NCBI GenBank assembly: GCA_001689485.1
Contig: LUJQ01000081.1
Location: 1 to 47,970 of the forward strand
Direction of reading: 5' to 3'
DNA from: Bacteroidales bacterium M6
Lineage (GTDB): Bacteria > Bacteroidota > Bacteroidia > Bacteroidales > Muribaculaceae
Length of the DNA stretch: 47,970 bases
Positions 22,595 to 32,700 of the stretch are shown one piece after another. Each line of letters begins with the position of its first letter. The first letter of the stretch is position 1. The position numbers and the translations under genes were made by a program. The notes under the pieces were generated by a model. It was not told the origin of the DNA, searched no databases, and saw only the letters and a program-made list of their open reading frames with translations.

Positions 22595-24647
22595 GGTGAT
22601 GTATGCGCCGTTCAACCCGATAACTGGGGAAGGGTCTATTGGAGAGAGGGTGCAGGTATATATCTCCGATTTCGCTATACCTGTTCAGTGGTTGCCTGCC
22701 GAGATGATGGCAATCCCTTTTGTCGGCAAACTTATCAAGGCCGGATCTATTGATAAATTCCTTTCCGATGTCATGCACGTTGAGCCTAACGACATCGACC
22801 ATGACAAGGTTGCAGAAAAATTTATCCGCTTACGCTATCGTCATGACTTTCCGTTTTGGGCAGCTACACTTGTGTGGATACACAACAAGGACGCAGGCGC
22901 GGACGTGCTTTTTCGCCTGCGCTATCCTCAACGCATACTGGTATCACGCTTTGAAGAGAAGCGAAAGGCGGGTCTGCCGATACGTCTTATCCTGCTGAAA
23001 GCACGTCAGTGGGGCGGCTCCACTACGACCCAGTTGTATATGGCTTGGTTGCAGTTCTTTCACAAACGTGGTCTCAATTCACTTATCATCGCCCATCAAG
23101 GCACGGCTTCCGATGAAATCAAGGATATGTTCGACACGATGATTAAGGAATATCCTATTGAATTGCTCTATGACATGGGAGAAACCTACAATGAGAATGA
23201 GCCTAAAATGGTCGGGGTCGGTAAATCCGGCTCCACATCGCGCGTGCCTCAGCGCAACTGCAAGATTAAAATTGGTACAGCAGAGCGTCCTGATGGTTGT
23301 CGTGGCGGTGCGTACTCTCTTGTACACCTCTCCGAAGTCGGTATATGGAAAAAGACTGACGGCAAGTCGCCCGAAGATATTGTGCGTTCTGCATGTTCGG
23401 GTATTCTCCTGCGTCCGCTTACCATGATTGTAATGGAATCAACGGCAAACGGAACCGGTAATTTCTTCCACACTGAATATTCTGCGGCCGCTGACCCCGA
23501 TATACCCTCGCAGTTTGAAGCGTTGTTTATTTCATGGTTTCAGATTGAGCAGTATTCTCTGCCTTTTGACAGCGGCGAGGCTCTGCGTGACTTTGCCCGG
23601 TGGCTCTACGAAAATCGGGAGAACGACAATGTACTATCCACACGCGAGGAATGCGGTAAGTATCTTTGGTGGCTGTGGGAGAAAGGCGCGTCACTGGAAG
23701 CAATCAACTGGTACATCAAGGAGCGTAGCGGTAAGAACGACCACGGCGTTATGGCTTCCGAGTTTCCCTCTGATGATGTTGAGGCGTTTGTTCATTCCGG
23801 CACAATGGTGTTTGACAAATACCACGTTGAAGAATTTGACAAGGCGTGCCGTCCGCCTCGTTTTATCGGTGATGTGTATGCCGATGGAGACGAGGGAGAA
23901 TCGGCTCTTGAAAATCTGCGTTTCCATGAGGACAGGCAAGGGCAGTTGTGGATATGGGCGAAACCCGAAGAAGATGATGATGTTGAGATTACTGACCGCT
24001 ATCTGACTGTCGTTGACGTGGGCGGTCGCTCGTCTAAAGCCGACTGGTCGGTTATCCTTGTTATTGACCGCTTGAATATGATTGAGGGTGGTCGCCCGGC
24101 TGTGGTCGCTCAATGGTATGGGCATTGCGATATTGACCGCCTCGCGTGGAAAGCTGCACAGGTGGCGGCTTATTATAACAACTCCTTGCTGGTTATAGAG
24201 AGCAACACTCTTGAGACACATGACCGCGAAAGGCAAGTAGAGGGTGGCGACCAGTCGCAATATATCCTCAATCAGATTTCAACCATATATCCAAACCTCT
24301 ACGCACGCCGTCAGTCTGAGGACGAGATAAGGCAGGGAATTCCGCGTAAATACGGCTTCCACACCAACATCGCCACAAAGCCGATGATTATATCAACGCT
24401 TGTCAAGGTCATACGAGAACATCTGTACACAGAGCGCGATAAGCGTTGTCTCGCTGAGTATCTTGCATATGAACGCAAGCCCAATGGGGCGTATGGTGCG
24501 ATTGTTGGCAAGCACGATGACTTGCTGATGACACGCGCTATCGGTATGCACATCTGCTTCTATGAGATGGAGATTCCACGGATTATCCCCAAAAAGCTGG
24601 AACAGGCGAGAAAAAGAAAAGGCCCCGTTTCCGAGGCCGTTTTCTGA
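22536..24647 (+). CDS. Terminase large subunit
   Basis: A 703-residue packaging motor: an ATPase that pumps DNA and a nuclease that cuts it. The ATPase shows the P-loop variant KARQWGGSTTTQ (about residue 155) and a Walker-B-like LVHLSEVG (about 260). The nuclease part begins with VVDVGGRSSKADWS (about 492), with LLVIESNTLE (about 551) and HDDLLMTRA (about 660), the acidic pattern of the RNase-H-like terminase nuclease. Start at 22536 keeps the N-terminal helix and overlaps the previous gene by 59 bp; ATG 22599, just after that stop, is the alternative. It is the only large gene on the plus strand between two minus-strand blocks. Confidence 0.93.
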   Translation: MTSSLTDIEKILTENDRRNEVMYAPFNPITGEGSIGERVQVYISDFAIPVQWLPAEMMAIPFVGKLIKAGSIDKFLSDVMHVEPNDIDHDKVAEKFIRLRYRHDFPFWAATLVWIHNKDAGADVLFRLRYPQRILVSRFEEKRKAGLPIRLILLKARQWGGSTTTQLYMAWLQFFHKRGLNSLIIAHQGTASDEIKDMFDTMIKEYPIELLYDMGETYNENEPKMVGVGKSGSTSRVPQRNCKIKIGTAERPDGCRGGAYSLVHLSEVGIWKKTDGKSPEDIVRSACSGILLRPLTMIVMESTANGTGNFFHTEYSAAADPDIPSQFEALFISWFQIEQYSLPFDSGEALRDFARWLYENRENDNVLSTREECGKYLWWLWEKGASLEAINWYIKERSGKNDHGVMASEFPSDDVEAFVHSGTMVFDKYHVEEFDKACRPPRFIGDVYADGDEGESALENLRFHEDRQGQLWIWAKPEEDDDVEITDRYLTVVDVGGRSSKADWSVILVIDRLNMIEGGRPAVVAQWYGHCDIDRLAWKAAQVAAYYNNSLLVIESNTLETHDRERQVEGGDQSQYILNQISTIYPNLYARRQSEDEIRQGIPRKYGFHTNIATKPMIISTLVKVIREHLYTERDKRCLAEYLAYERKPNGAYGAIVGKHDDLLMTRAIGMHICFYEMEIPRIIPKKLEQARKRKGPVSEAVF
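24621..24638 (-). terminator. Bidirectional terminator between TerL and portal
   Basis: GGCC-C-CG TTTC CG-A-GGCC hairpin (7 positions per arm, one C-A mismatch), lying inside the last codons of TerL. On the minus strand it is followed by TTTTCTTTTTC and lies 17 bp after the portal stop, a good intrinsic terminator. On the plus strand it is followed by GTTTTCT. Confidence 0.75.
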
Positions 24648-24655
24648 TTGTATAG

Positions 24656-26611
24656 TTATGCTGCCATCAACATCTGATGTGCCTTTTGGGCTGCCTGCAT
24701 ATTTGCTCCCTGCTGGACCTGTTGTGCAAGTTCGGGCGATAGACCGTCCGGCATCTGGCCTTTCTCCAGTTGTTCACGCTGGCTCTTGATACTTTGCAGG
24801 AGTTTATCGGCAAATGGGAAGTCGCCGTGTTCAAGCAATTGCTCCACTGAGATTGCCTGCACCTCAAACAGTTTCATCAGAATATCGTTCGCAATCGCGC
24901 GATACGCCGGGGTTGACGTGCTTTCAACGATTGACAGGTCAAACTCAACGTCACGGATTTTGCGTGGGTCGTACTCAACGATTGCCGAGTTCTTGCCTGC
25001 GATGTTAAATACTCGCGGTGTATCATAAAACTGCTGTATGTTTTTGACATCCTTTGTCGCACCGTCTTTGATAAAAGAAGAGAATGTATCAAGCAGGTCA
25101 AGCAACGAGGTCGTTGCGTTCTGCGCCTGCTGATTGTAGAGACTGGCTGACATACCCGAATAGCCGGGTTTGCCCTGCAATGCGCCGTTCACGCCCGATA
25201 TGTCCTCAAAGAACTTAAGCTGCATATTCAGCAACTCGGTAATGCCTATCTGCGTGCAGTTGTTGGCAACCTGCTGCGGTAATGCCGTGCCTGTCTTTGG
25301 TTGCTTTATCATTATCACGCCGTTGAAGCGCGCCCACTCGTCTGCTATATCTTCAATTGACATTCCTTTTGGCAGACATTCTTCCGGGAAGAGTAGCACA
25401 CCCTTTGCGCTTGCACGCATAATCCAGTCGTACATCGTGATGAGGCGATTGGTATATCGCTGTTGGTCGATCACATTGCTTACAAATGAATGTATCTCGC
25501 CGTCAATAAATGGATATGCCTTGAACACATAAGGATGGCTCTTGTGTTCGTAAGGTGTTTCTCCCTCGTCAAGTATGTCGCCAAAAGGTGTCAGATAGTA
25601 ATAATACCAGTATGAATCAATAAACCACTCACATTGAATTAACGGAATTTCGCCCGGCTCCATGCCCAGTTCCGCACCTTCTCGCAGGCGTTCCCTGTTG
25701 ACACTGCCGACAAATTCCTCATAATCCGCGATGTCAATCTTAAACACATCGCCATTGTTGACATCGTGGCAACGGTAACGTGGCTTGCTCTCTTTGCGCC
25801 ATACCTCTATCACGCGACAGCGTGTGAGGTCACGAGGTACAAGGAAGTCGAAATATCCCTGCAACGGATAACCGAAATAGTCATAGGTAGCACCTACCAC
25901 AGCCTTATCTCGTGCATGGGCGTATATCTCGGAAAGTCTTGAATAGTCGGCCTCGTTATGGGCGAAGCGTCCGCACAACTCCTCAAACGATATATCGTGA
26001 ACTTCACCGAGACAGGACACATCCCACCCTCGGAAGTCTCGCATATTATTATCAATAAAGAAATTGTTTGGCTGAACGTAGTCCGTCCAACAATCCAGTT
26101 TGTCATTGCGCCAGCCATACCATTTTCGCTGTACCACAAAACCGGAGATAAGAAACTCTTCCATGCACCGGGCATTTATCTCAGTCATGCGGTTGAGCTG
26201 CATATTGCATTGCAGGACGGTCGACATTGTTTCTCCGTATTTCTGCTCATCGCGGTCTCGCGCCGTGCAGGTCGGCTCTTTGGCTTGACTGCGGTACACG
26301 CCGAGTACCGCCTGCACCATTCGGCGGATAAGGTTGTTTTTTAACGCGACATTACCCTGCGACTTGATGTAGTCCTCTTCCTTGACCATCTTACCGTCAA
26401 CGCAGATATAGTCATCCCACTGTCTGCCGTATGTATAGTTCTTGTTGCGCTCTCGGTCTTGACGGAATGTCTCCATTGCCTGCCAATATTGTTGCGCTTC
26501 CCATAGAACATCAAAGGCTCGGTTGCGCCCCGTACTCTTGGCGCGTGCCACGCTGTCCAGTTCACTCTTGGGCATTACGCGGCTTGCTTTATGTAATTTC
26601 TTCTTTGCCAT
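24656..26611 (-). CDS. Portal protein
   Basis: A 651-residue protein forming the ring through which DNA enters and leaves the head. Family features: a helical N terminus with KNYTYGRQWDDY, the stem-side segment NLIRRMVQAVLGVYRSQ, a wing with CRVIEVWRKESKPRYRC, a region HSFVSNVIDQQRYTNRLITMYDWIM typical of P22-type portals, and a C-terminal helical part ending in a Gln/Ala-rich barrel (QQVQQGANMQAAQKAHQMLM). It faces TerL tail-to-tail with a shared terminator. It has its own promoter and a folded leader. Confidence 0.85.
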   Translation of the reverse strand: MAKKKLHKASRVMPKSELDSVARAKSTGRNRAFDVLWEAQQYWQAMETFRQDRERNKNYTYGRQWDDYICVDGKMVKEEDYIKSQGNVALKNNLIRRMVQAVLGVYRSQAKEPTCTARDRDEQKYGETMSTVLQCNMQLNRMTEINARCMEEFLISGFVVQRKWYGWRNDKLDCWTDYVQPNNFFIDNNMRDFRGWDVSCLGEVHDISFEELCGRFAHNEADYSRLSEIYAHARDKAVVGATYDYFGYPLQGYFDFLVPRDLTRCRVIEVWRKESKPRYRCHDVNNGDVFKIDIADYEEFVGSVNRERLREGAELGMEPGEIPLIQCEWFIDSYWYYYYLTPFGDILDEGETPYEHKSHPYVFKAYPFIDGEIHSFVSNVIDQQRYTNRLITMYDWIMRASAKGVLLFPEECLPKGMSIEDIADEWARFNGVIMIKQPKTGTALPQQVANNCTQIGITELLNMQLKFFEDISGVNGALQGKPGYSGMSASLYNQQAQNATTSLLDLLDTFSSFIKDGATKDVKNIQQFYDTPRVFNIAGKNSAIVEYDPRKIRDVEFDLSIVESTSTPAYRAIANDILMKLFEVQAISVEQLLEHGDFPFADKLLQSIKSQREQLEKGQMPDGLSPELAQQVQQGANMQAAQKAHQMLMAA

Positions 26612-26632
26612 TGTGATTGGTATATAGTGGAC

Positions 26633-26668
26633 GGTGCAAAGTCATCGACCGCAGGTCGCTTTGCCACC
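26633..26668 (-). promoter_or_regulatory. Folded 5' leader of portal mRNA
   Basis: Transcription from the portal promoter leaves a leader of about 70 nt. It can form an outer stem GGTGCAAAG (26633-26641) with CTTTGCCACC (26659-26668; one bulged base), and an inner stem CGACC/GGTCG (26646-26650 with 26654-26658). A further 10-bp inverted repeat, ATAGTGGACG/CGTCCACTAT at 26624-26633 and 26706-26715, frames the whole leader and half the promoter. Confidence 0.55.
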
Positions 26669-26686
26669 TTGATTTTTGACCATGCG

Positions 26687-26726
26687 CAAAGATAACTCCA
26701 TGCATCGTCCACTATCGTTTAACTAT
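26687..26726 (-). promoter_or_regulatory. Phage promoter Pportal (ATAGTTA-N25-TATCTTTG)
   Basis: Minus strand: ATAGTTA (one mismatch to AAAGTTA) at 26726-26720, TATCTTTG at 26694-26687, spacer 25 bp. The upstream box overlaps the stop codon of the giant gene. It gives the portal its own transcript. Confidence 0.72.
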
Positions 26727-29700
26727 TGTTGCGTGTTTATCAACTCTCTTACCATGTCGCTCTTCAATCTGATGATGGCCTGTGCGCAAGAGTCACGTTG
26801 AGCAGGAGTAGTGGCATTGAGCCATTCCTTTGTCAGCGCATCAACATCACGCTTATAGCCTTTGATGATTTCGTAGCGGTCATATTCAGGTGTTATCTCC
26901 AGTTCATTGAGCAATTCATCGTACCGGTCCTCATCGCGGCTCTTGACCTTTCTGATTTCCTTGACGCGGTCTTTGGTCGCCTCAAACTCTTCAAGCCATT
27001 GAGCCATGTTCTGACTTGCCTGCTTGTCAGTCTCACGCGTCAACCGTTCTTTTGCAAGAGTGTTGCTTCGGTCGCGGTACTTATCCATGAGTTTCTCACG
27101 CTGTTCGTTGCCGTATGCCCACCCGGTGAGGGGCGCACCGCGTCTTACTTTGTATCGGGCATAACGCTCGGCAATCTCTGACGGGGTCATTTGGCTTGCC
27201 TCTTCCCCGGAAGCGTCCAACTCATCAAAATAGATTTTGTCAAGTTGGCTCTGCGGACAGTTGAGAACTCTTGCCATGAGCAAGGCGCACTCGCGTGAAG
27301 TCTCTGCATCGTCTCCGCAGTAGTCCATGACGGCGACGACGGCATCAGTCAATGACTGGGGATTGACACCGACAGTTGACTGCACAAGAAGATTGATTAC
27401 ATCGTTCATGGCTGACACTTGGTCTTTATCCATCTTCTTTAAGATAGAAAGGACATCGCTTGCCAACGGCATATCTTTCGTGAGATACTGGGGATTGCCT
27501 TCTCCGCTCACCCACATATTGCCTGCGGCACTTATGACATCGCCACCGGTCAGACCTTCGATGCTGCCGAACATAGAGTGATTCCACACGTCCTGCCACA
27601 TCTTGTCTTTTTCTTCATCATCTTCACCAAGAATGAGATACGGTAGATATGCGCCCAAGTTCCATGCGAGTTGCAGGACATAGCCGAACACACCGACACG
27701 AACCAAATCGCGGATAATGCCACGGCGGTATTCCTGCTTGGCGTTGCGGTCTGCCTTGTCGGGGTCAATGCCGTCACGTCTCATCTGCTTCGCCATGAAC
27801 TCTTCCGAAAGACCCTTGTATCCGGGTGTAAATCGGTGACCGAGATTGCGGATTGAGTCATATAGTTGGCGGGTGTATGACATAGAGGAGTTGCGGAACA
27901 CGGTAAACAACACACTCAGCCATGAGCGGTCAACCTGCATGGTGGAGAGGAATGCGCCCTCGCTTGACTGCTGGGTCTGATTGAAGAGGATTGTTGCGTC
28001 CTGCTTCGCTCTTGCCTCTGCGACATCGTGGGCATATCCCTGACGCTTGTACTTGGCGAGTTTGGTCTGATACATGGAGTGTGAGCCGATAGCGACTGTC
28101 AGTGCGTCAACAAAGGCATTGGGCGACATACCGACACGTGAAGCTATTTCAACAATACGGCTACGCCACATCTTCCAGTCCATATCTGATTTAAGAAGTC
28201 GGGGGTCGCCTGCCATGCGGCTGCTCCAACGCTTCTCAAACAGCGGCAGGTTCTTCATCGACCATCTCCACGCGCCTATCGGGTTGGCGATGTTGGCGGC
28301 CAGATACATGGGGTTGCTGTCCGAGATATAAGCAGGCATTGAAAGGAACTGCTTTAATGCCGTGAACACTCGGAAACTTACCTTGGCGGCTGTTACGCCT
28401 TTGGCGATATTGACAGCCGATTTGTCAAGAGCTGCAATCGGTGGGCGGTATGCCCCTGCGGCCATACGGCAAACATTGCGGACGTTATTCCACAGCGTCT
28501 TGCCACCGCCATACACACTGCTCATATTCATCACTTGGTTGCGGAATCGCTTGTATGAAAGCAGGGTGTTGAGGTCGCGGTTAAACTCTGCGAATGCAGC
28601 CCACCTTTCCATCTGCTGAAGGTGGTCAAGGATTACCGAGAAAGCATTGGCACCGGTCACGTCAAGTGCGAGATTGTTGCGCCTGCGCTTGATGATACTG
28701 CCGGTTGATGTTGCAGGCAGGGCGGTATCGGTGGTGTCATCTGCCACGTCCACATTCTCCAGTCTTGCATTGGCGAGTATCTTCAAGGGGAAGTAGTTCT
28801 CGATAGCGGCCATAGACGCGCCGAACATACGCTTATGAACCTCGTTGTACTCGTTGCGCTTGTCAACAAGAAACTCTTCCTGCATCCAGTCCGCAAGTTG
28901 AATGAATTTCGGGTCAAGGAAGTTCTTGATGTCCTCAATATCTTCCTCGGTAATACCCATACGGCGCAGCTTCATACGTCCGTCACTCATCTTGTCAGCC
29001 ATGTAGATGTAGAGCAGATTGCCCTGCGTCAGTTCGTGGTCTTTCATTTCGCCTCCGTCAAAGAACCTTACCGAGGCTTTCGGGAGTTTGCGGTCAATGC
29101 TGAACAGGTCGCCCCATTTCATGTCCTTGCCGTAAATCTCGCTGACTTTTGCGTCAAGCACTTTCAGAGCGTCACGATAGCCTGTGTACTCCTTTTCAGT
29201 CGCGCTGACCCAACCGCGCATATAACGGTTCCACAGATAGCCCTCGCCTCGCGTGTTCTTTTTGCCGAACATTCTCAACATCTGATCGAACGTGGCAAGG
29301 GGAGCAAGCAGGAAGCGGACACCGCTGTTGTTGACGAGTTTCTGCGTGCGGTCATCTTTGTGATGTTCATCAGTCGGACGGCCCTCCATGTCGGAGTTGG
29401 CGTTGTGGTGGATTTCCTCAACGCGCTGTTTCTCGGCTTCGCGCCATGCCTTGGCACGCTCAACGCTTTCGTTCAACACACCGCCGACCTGCTCGACAAG
29501 GGAATGGAATGCTTCGGCACGCTCTATCTTGTTCTGCCGTATAGCGTCCTCGGTTGAGGCTACATACTGACGGTAGGCGTCCTCGGTCATCTGCCCGGCG
29601 TCCTTATCTTCCTTTGCCTGCTTGATGGAATCGCGCAGAGCCTTTTCCTCGGCTTTGCTTTCGGTGATGTCTTCAACATACTGGCGTGCTATTTGCAGTC

Positions 29701-32700
29701 CGGCATACTCTATTGTAGCATCATCGGCGATTGCTTGGTCTGTGCTGCTCATGCGGTTGATGGCTTCGGCAATGCGAATGTCAATGTTATCTTTTGGCAG
29801 AGAGGTTGCCTTCCTTACCACCTGCGCAATGCGCTGTCCGTCCGGGTCAAGTTCGCCCTGCACCTCTATACCGCGTGCGTCAACATGGCTACCACGAATG
29901 CTCAACAATCTGCCGAGAGTGTTAGCACCCATGCGTAGCTGATTATCAACCATGATATCCATTACCTTTTGAACATACCGGCTCACATCCTGTTTGCCGA
30001 CTACATTATTGATTGCGCCAAGTATGCGCTTGGTTTCATATTTGCTCAAATCATCGAGCAGATTAGCGTCCATGAGAATACGGGCGAGGTCTGCAACGCT
30101 CTTGACGGTCGTAATGTCATATTCACGCTGACGTGCCATTGCTTGACGCAGATGATTGAGGTTGCCGCCAATTGCACGCATTGCGTCACGTTTAGCCTGC
30201 AAGTTGTCGGTGTTGGCCTGCAATGCCTCGGCTTTCATCTTGGTGATGGTTTCTTCCAATCCCAGGCCGGGGTCGCGGAATCGCGTCACATCATCTGCGT
30301 CATAGCCGGTCCGTCTGCGCATTACAACGTCCTCGGCTTCGGCGAACACACCACCTTTGCCCTGCTTATCTCGCAGATTCTTCCACGACTTGTAAAGGAT
30401 ATACGACAGGTCTTTGTCGTTGAGGCGTATGCTCTTGGCAATTTTCAGACCGCGCAGGAATTTGTCGAGGAACGACTGAACCTTTGCCTTGATTTTGCCC
30501 CAAAGCGTCAGTTCATCGCGGCTCATCTTCTCAAATCCCTCACTGCCGATACGACCGCCGAGCTCTGACATATATTCCTCAGTGGCTTCCTTACGGAACT
30601 CCTCGCGTTTGGCCTCGGCTTCAACACGGGCCTCAGCCATGTCTGCATAGTAACTTGAGTTGACATCTTCTCCGGCACGCTCACGAGCCTGTGCTTTGCG
30701 CACTCGCAGACGGTCTGCCTCGGCATTCACCATATCGTCCGTTTTCTTGTCTATGACTTTACGGATTGGATTGGAAGCATGGTTGTACACCTCGCCGAGG
30801 AACTCATTAAAGCGTTCCTCACCGATAAAGGCACGCAGACCCTTGTGTCCTGCAACCTCATGAACAAACGTATTGTCAACATCGGCTACGTTCACATTAT
30901 TGGGAAGCACGATGACAACCTCATTGTCCTTCGCGCTCCACCAGCCTTTGGCATTTCGTTTCCTGTGCGATGTGATTTCGTTTAACTCTTCAAGGCTTCG
31001 GATAATGCGAACTGGAGTATGAACCTTTTTAGACAGTTCCGATATTCGTGCTTCCATCGCCATAGGGTTGGAATCTGATAATGTAGAATAATCTATATCA
31101 TCATCTTCACGGTACTTGTTGCCGTCTCCGTTGGTCGGGGTGTCCTCGCTGTCCTCATCATCTTCGGAGGTAAACGTGATGTCCGTTGCGTCCTCAATGT
31201 TGGCATCCATTTCGGCATACTTGGCTTCTTTCTCTTTGAGTTCCTCCTGCATGGCAATAGTGTACTCTTCAAGTTTCTGCTCCAGTTCCTTGATGCGCTC
31301 GCCGTGTTCAAATGGCTTGCCCTTATCTTTAAGCAGGGCTGCGAGGTCTGTTTCATTACGTTCTTTAGCGTTGACCCATGCCTCACGATTGGAACGCTCT
31401 TCCTTGCCACTTGTCACGCTATCAACAAGTTCGTTGATAATTCGCTTCAACGGAATATCGCCGAAAGAACGCTTGTAATCTATGTCATGGGAAACCACAT
31501 CGTGCTGCACATAAACATCGAACGACAAAGGACCTTGACCTCCATACCCGGCTATCTGACTTACATGAGTAGTCAGTGTGAAATGGACGTTGCCTATGTC
31601 AAATGTCAGAGTAGAAGTAATAGGTTCGTCCTGCTGAACACTCTGCTTCTTTGCCGCCATAGCCTTGTTGTGTGCCTCAAAGACTTTCTGCATATCCTCA
31701 CGAGACTGGTAAGTCTTGCCGTTGATTGTGATTGTCGTGGGATTGTTTTCAAGTAAGGCGAGAATTTCATTACTGCGCATAATGTCATTGCCAAACTTTT
31801 CAATCTGTTCACGAAGTCTTGGCTCGGCGCGATGAATATACATCTGATGCTGTCTGTGCTGATCTTGCTTTGCCTGCAACTTGCGCAACTCTTTCTCGGT
31901 TTGGTTCTGAAGCATGGCATATTGACTGCCCGACAACTCTGCTGTGATGTTGCCGAACTCATCTCCCTCTTCTTCCAGTATTCGATTTTCAAGGTTGTTG
32001 GCAAGCAAATCCTTGGAGTGCATGATAGCGTCTGCAATCGCACCTTTGGTTTTCAGTCGCTGATAGGCGGTCACGTCAAGACTATCCTCAACGCCAAAGC
32101 GTATAACCCTTACGGGGATACCCATTTCTTTGTGCATATTGCCTTGACGCAAGAGCCTACCCATTCTCTGCCAGTAGTCCATAGGACGGTTAGGCGCATC
32201 AATGTGCATCAGCGTGTGAAGACGCTCCTGTATGTTCACGCCTACACCAAGACGCTGTGTTGTGCCGAGTATCACGCGGATTTCTCCGGCATTGACCTTT
32301 GCAAAGATTTTCTCTTTGGCCTTGTCGGTCATGCCGTCACGCATGATTACAACCTGCTCGGCAGGCACACCCTGCGCAATCAGTTTGGTACGGATGTCAT
32401 CGAATAGATTGAACTCGACAGCCCCGGTTCCCTTATTCTTGCGCTGATAGTTGTCGGCAAAGATTGCGACAGTGCCATTGTATGCCTTACTGTCCTCTAA
32501 TGAGCGGAGAGTCTGACGCACAGCTTCATTGGTCTTGCTGTGTGGGTCATCGGGGGCGTTAGCCATGACAAGCCGAGCGTCAATGGCGGCTGCTTTGGCT
32601 ATGCCATACATGACGAGCGGAATATGACTATTCTCTTTTTTCTCCTGCCCACTCATTTCATCATAGGCTTTGAGTTGCGCTCTCACGAATTTGAGAACGG

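Noticed and set aside
26636..26643. A second -7-like box (TGACTTTG) before the portal
   Set aside because: It misses the TA of the consensus, has no upstream box at 25 bp and is better explained as part of the leader hairpin.
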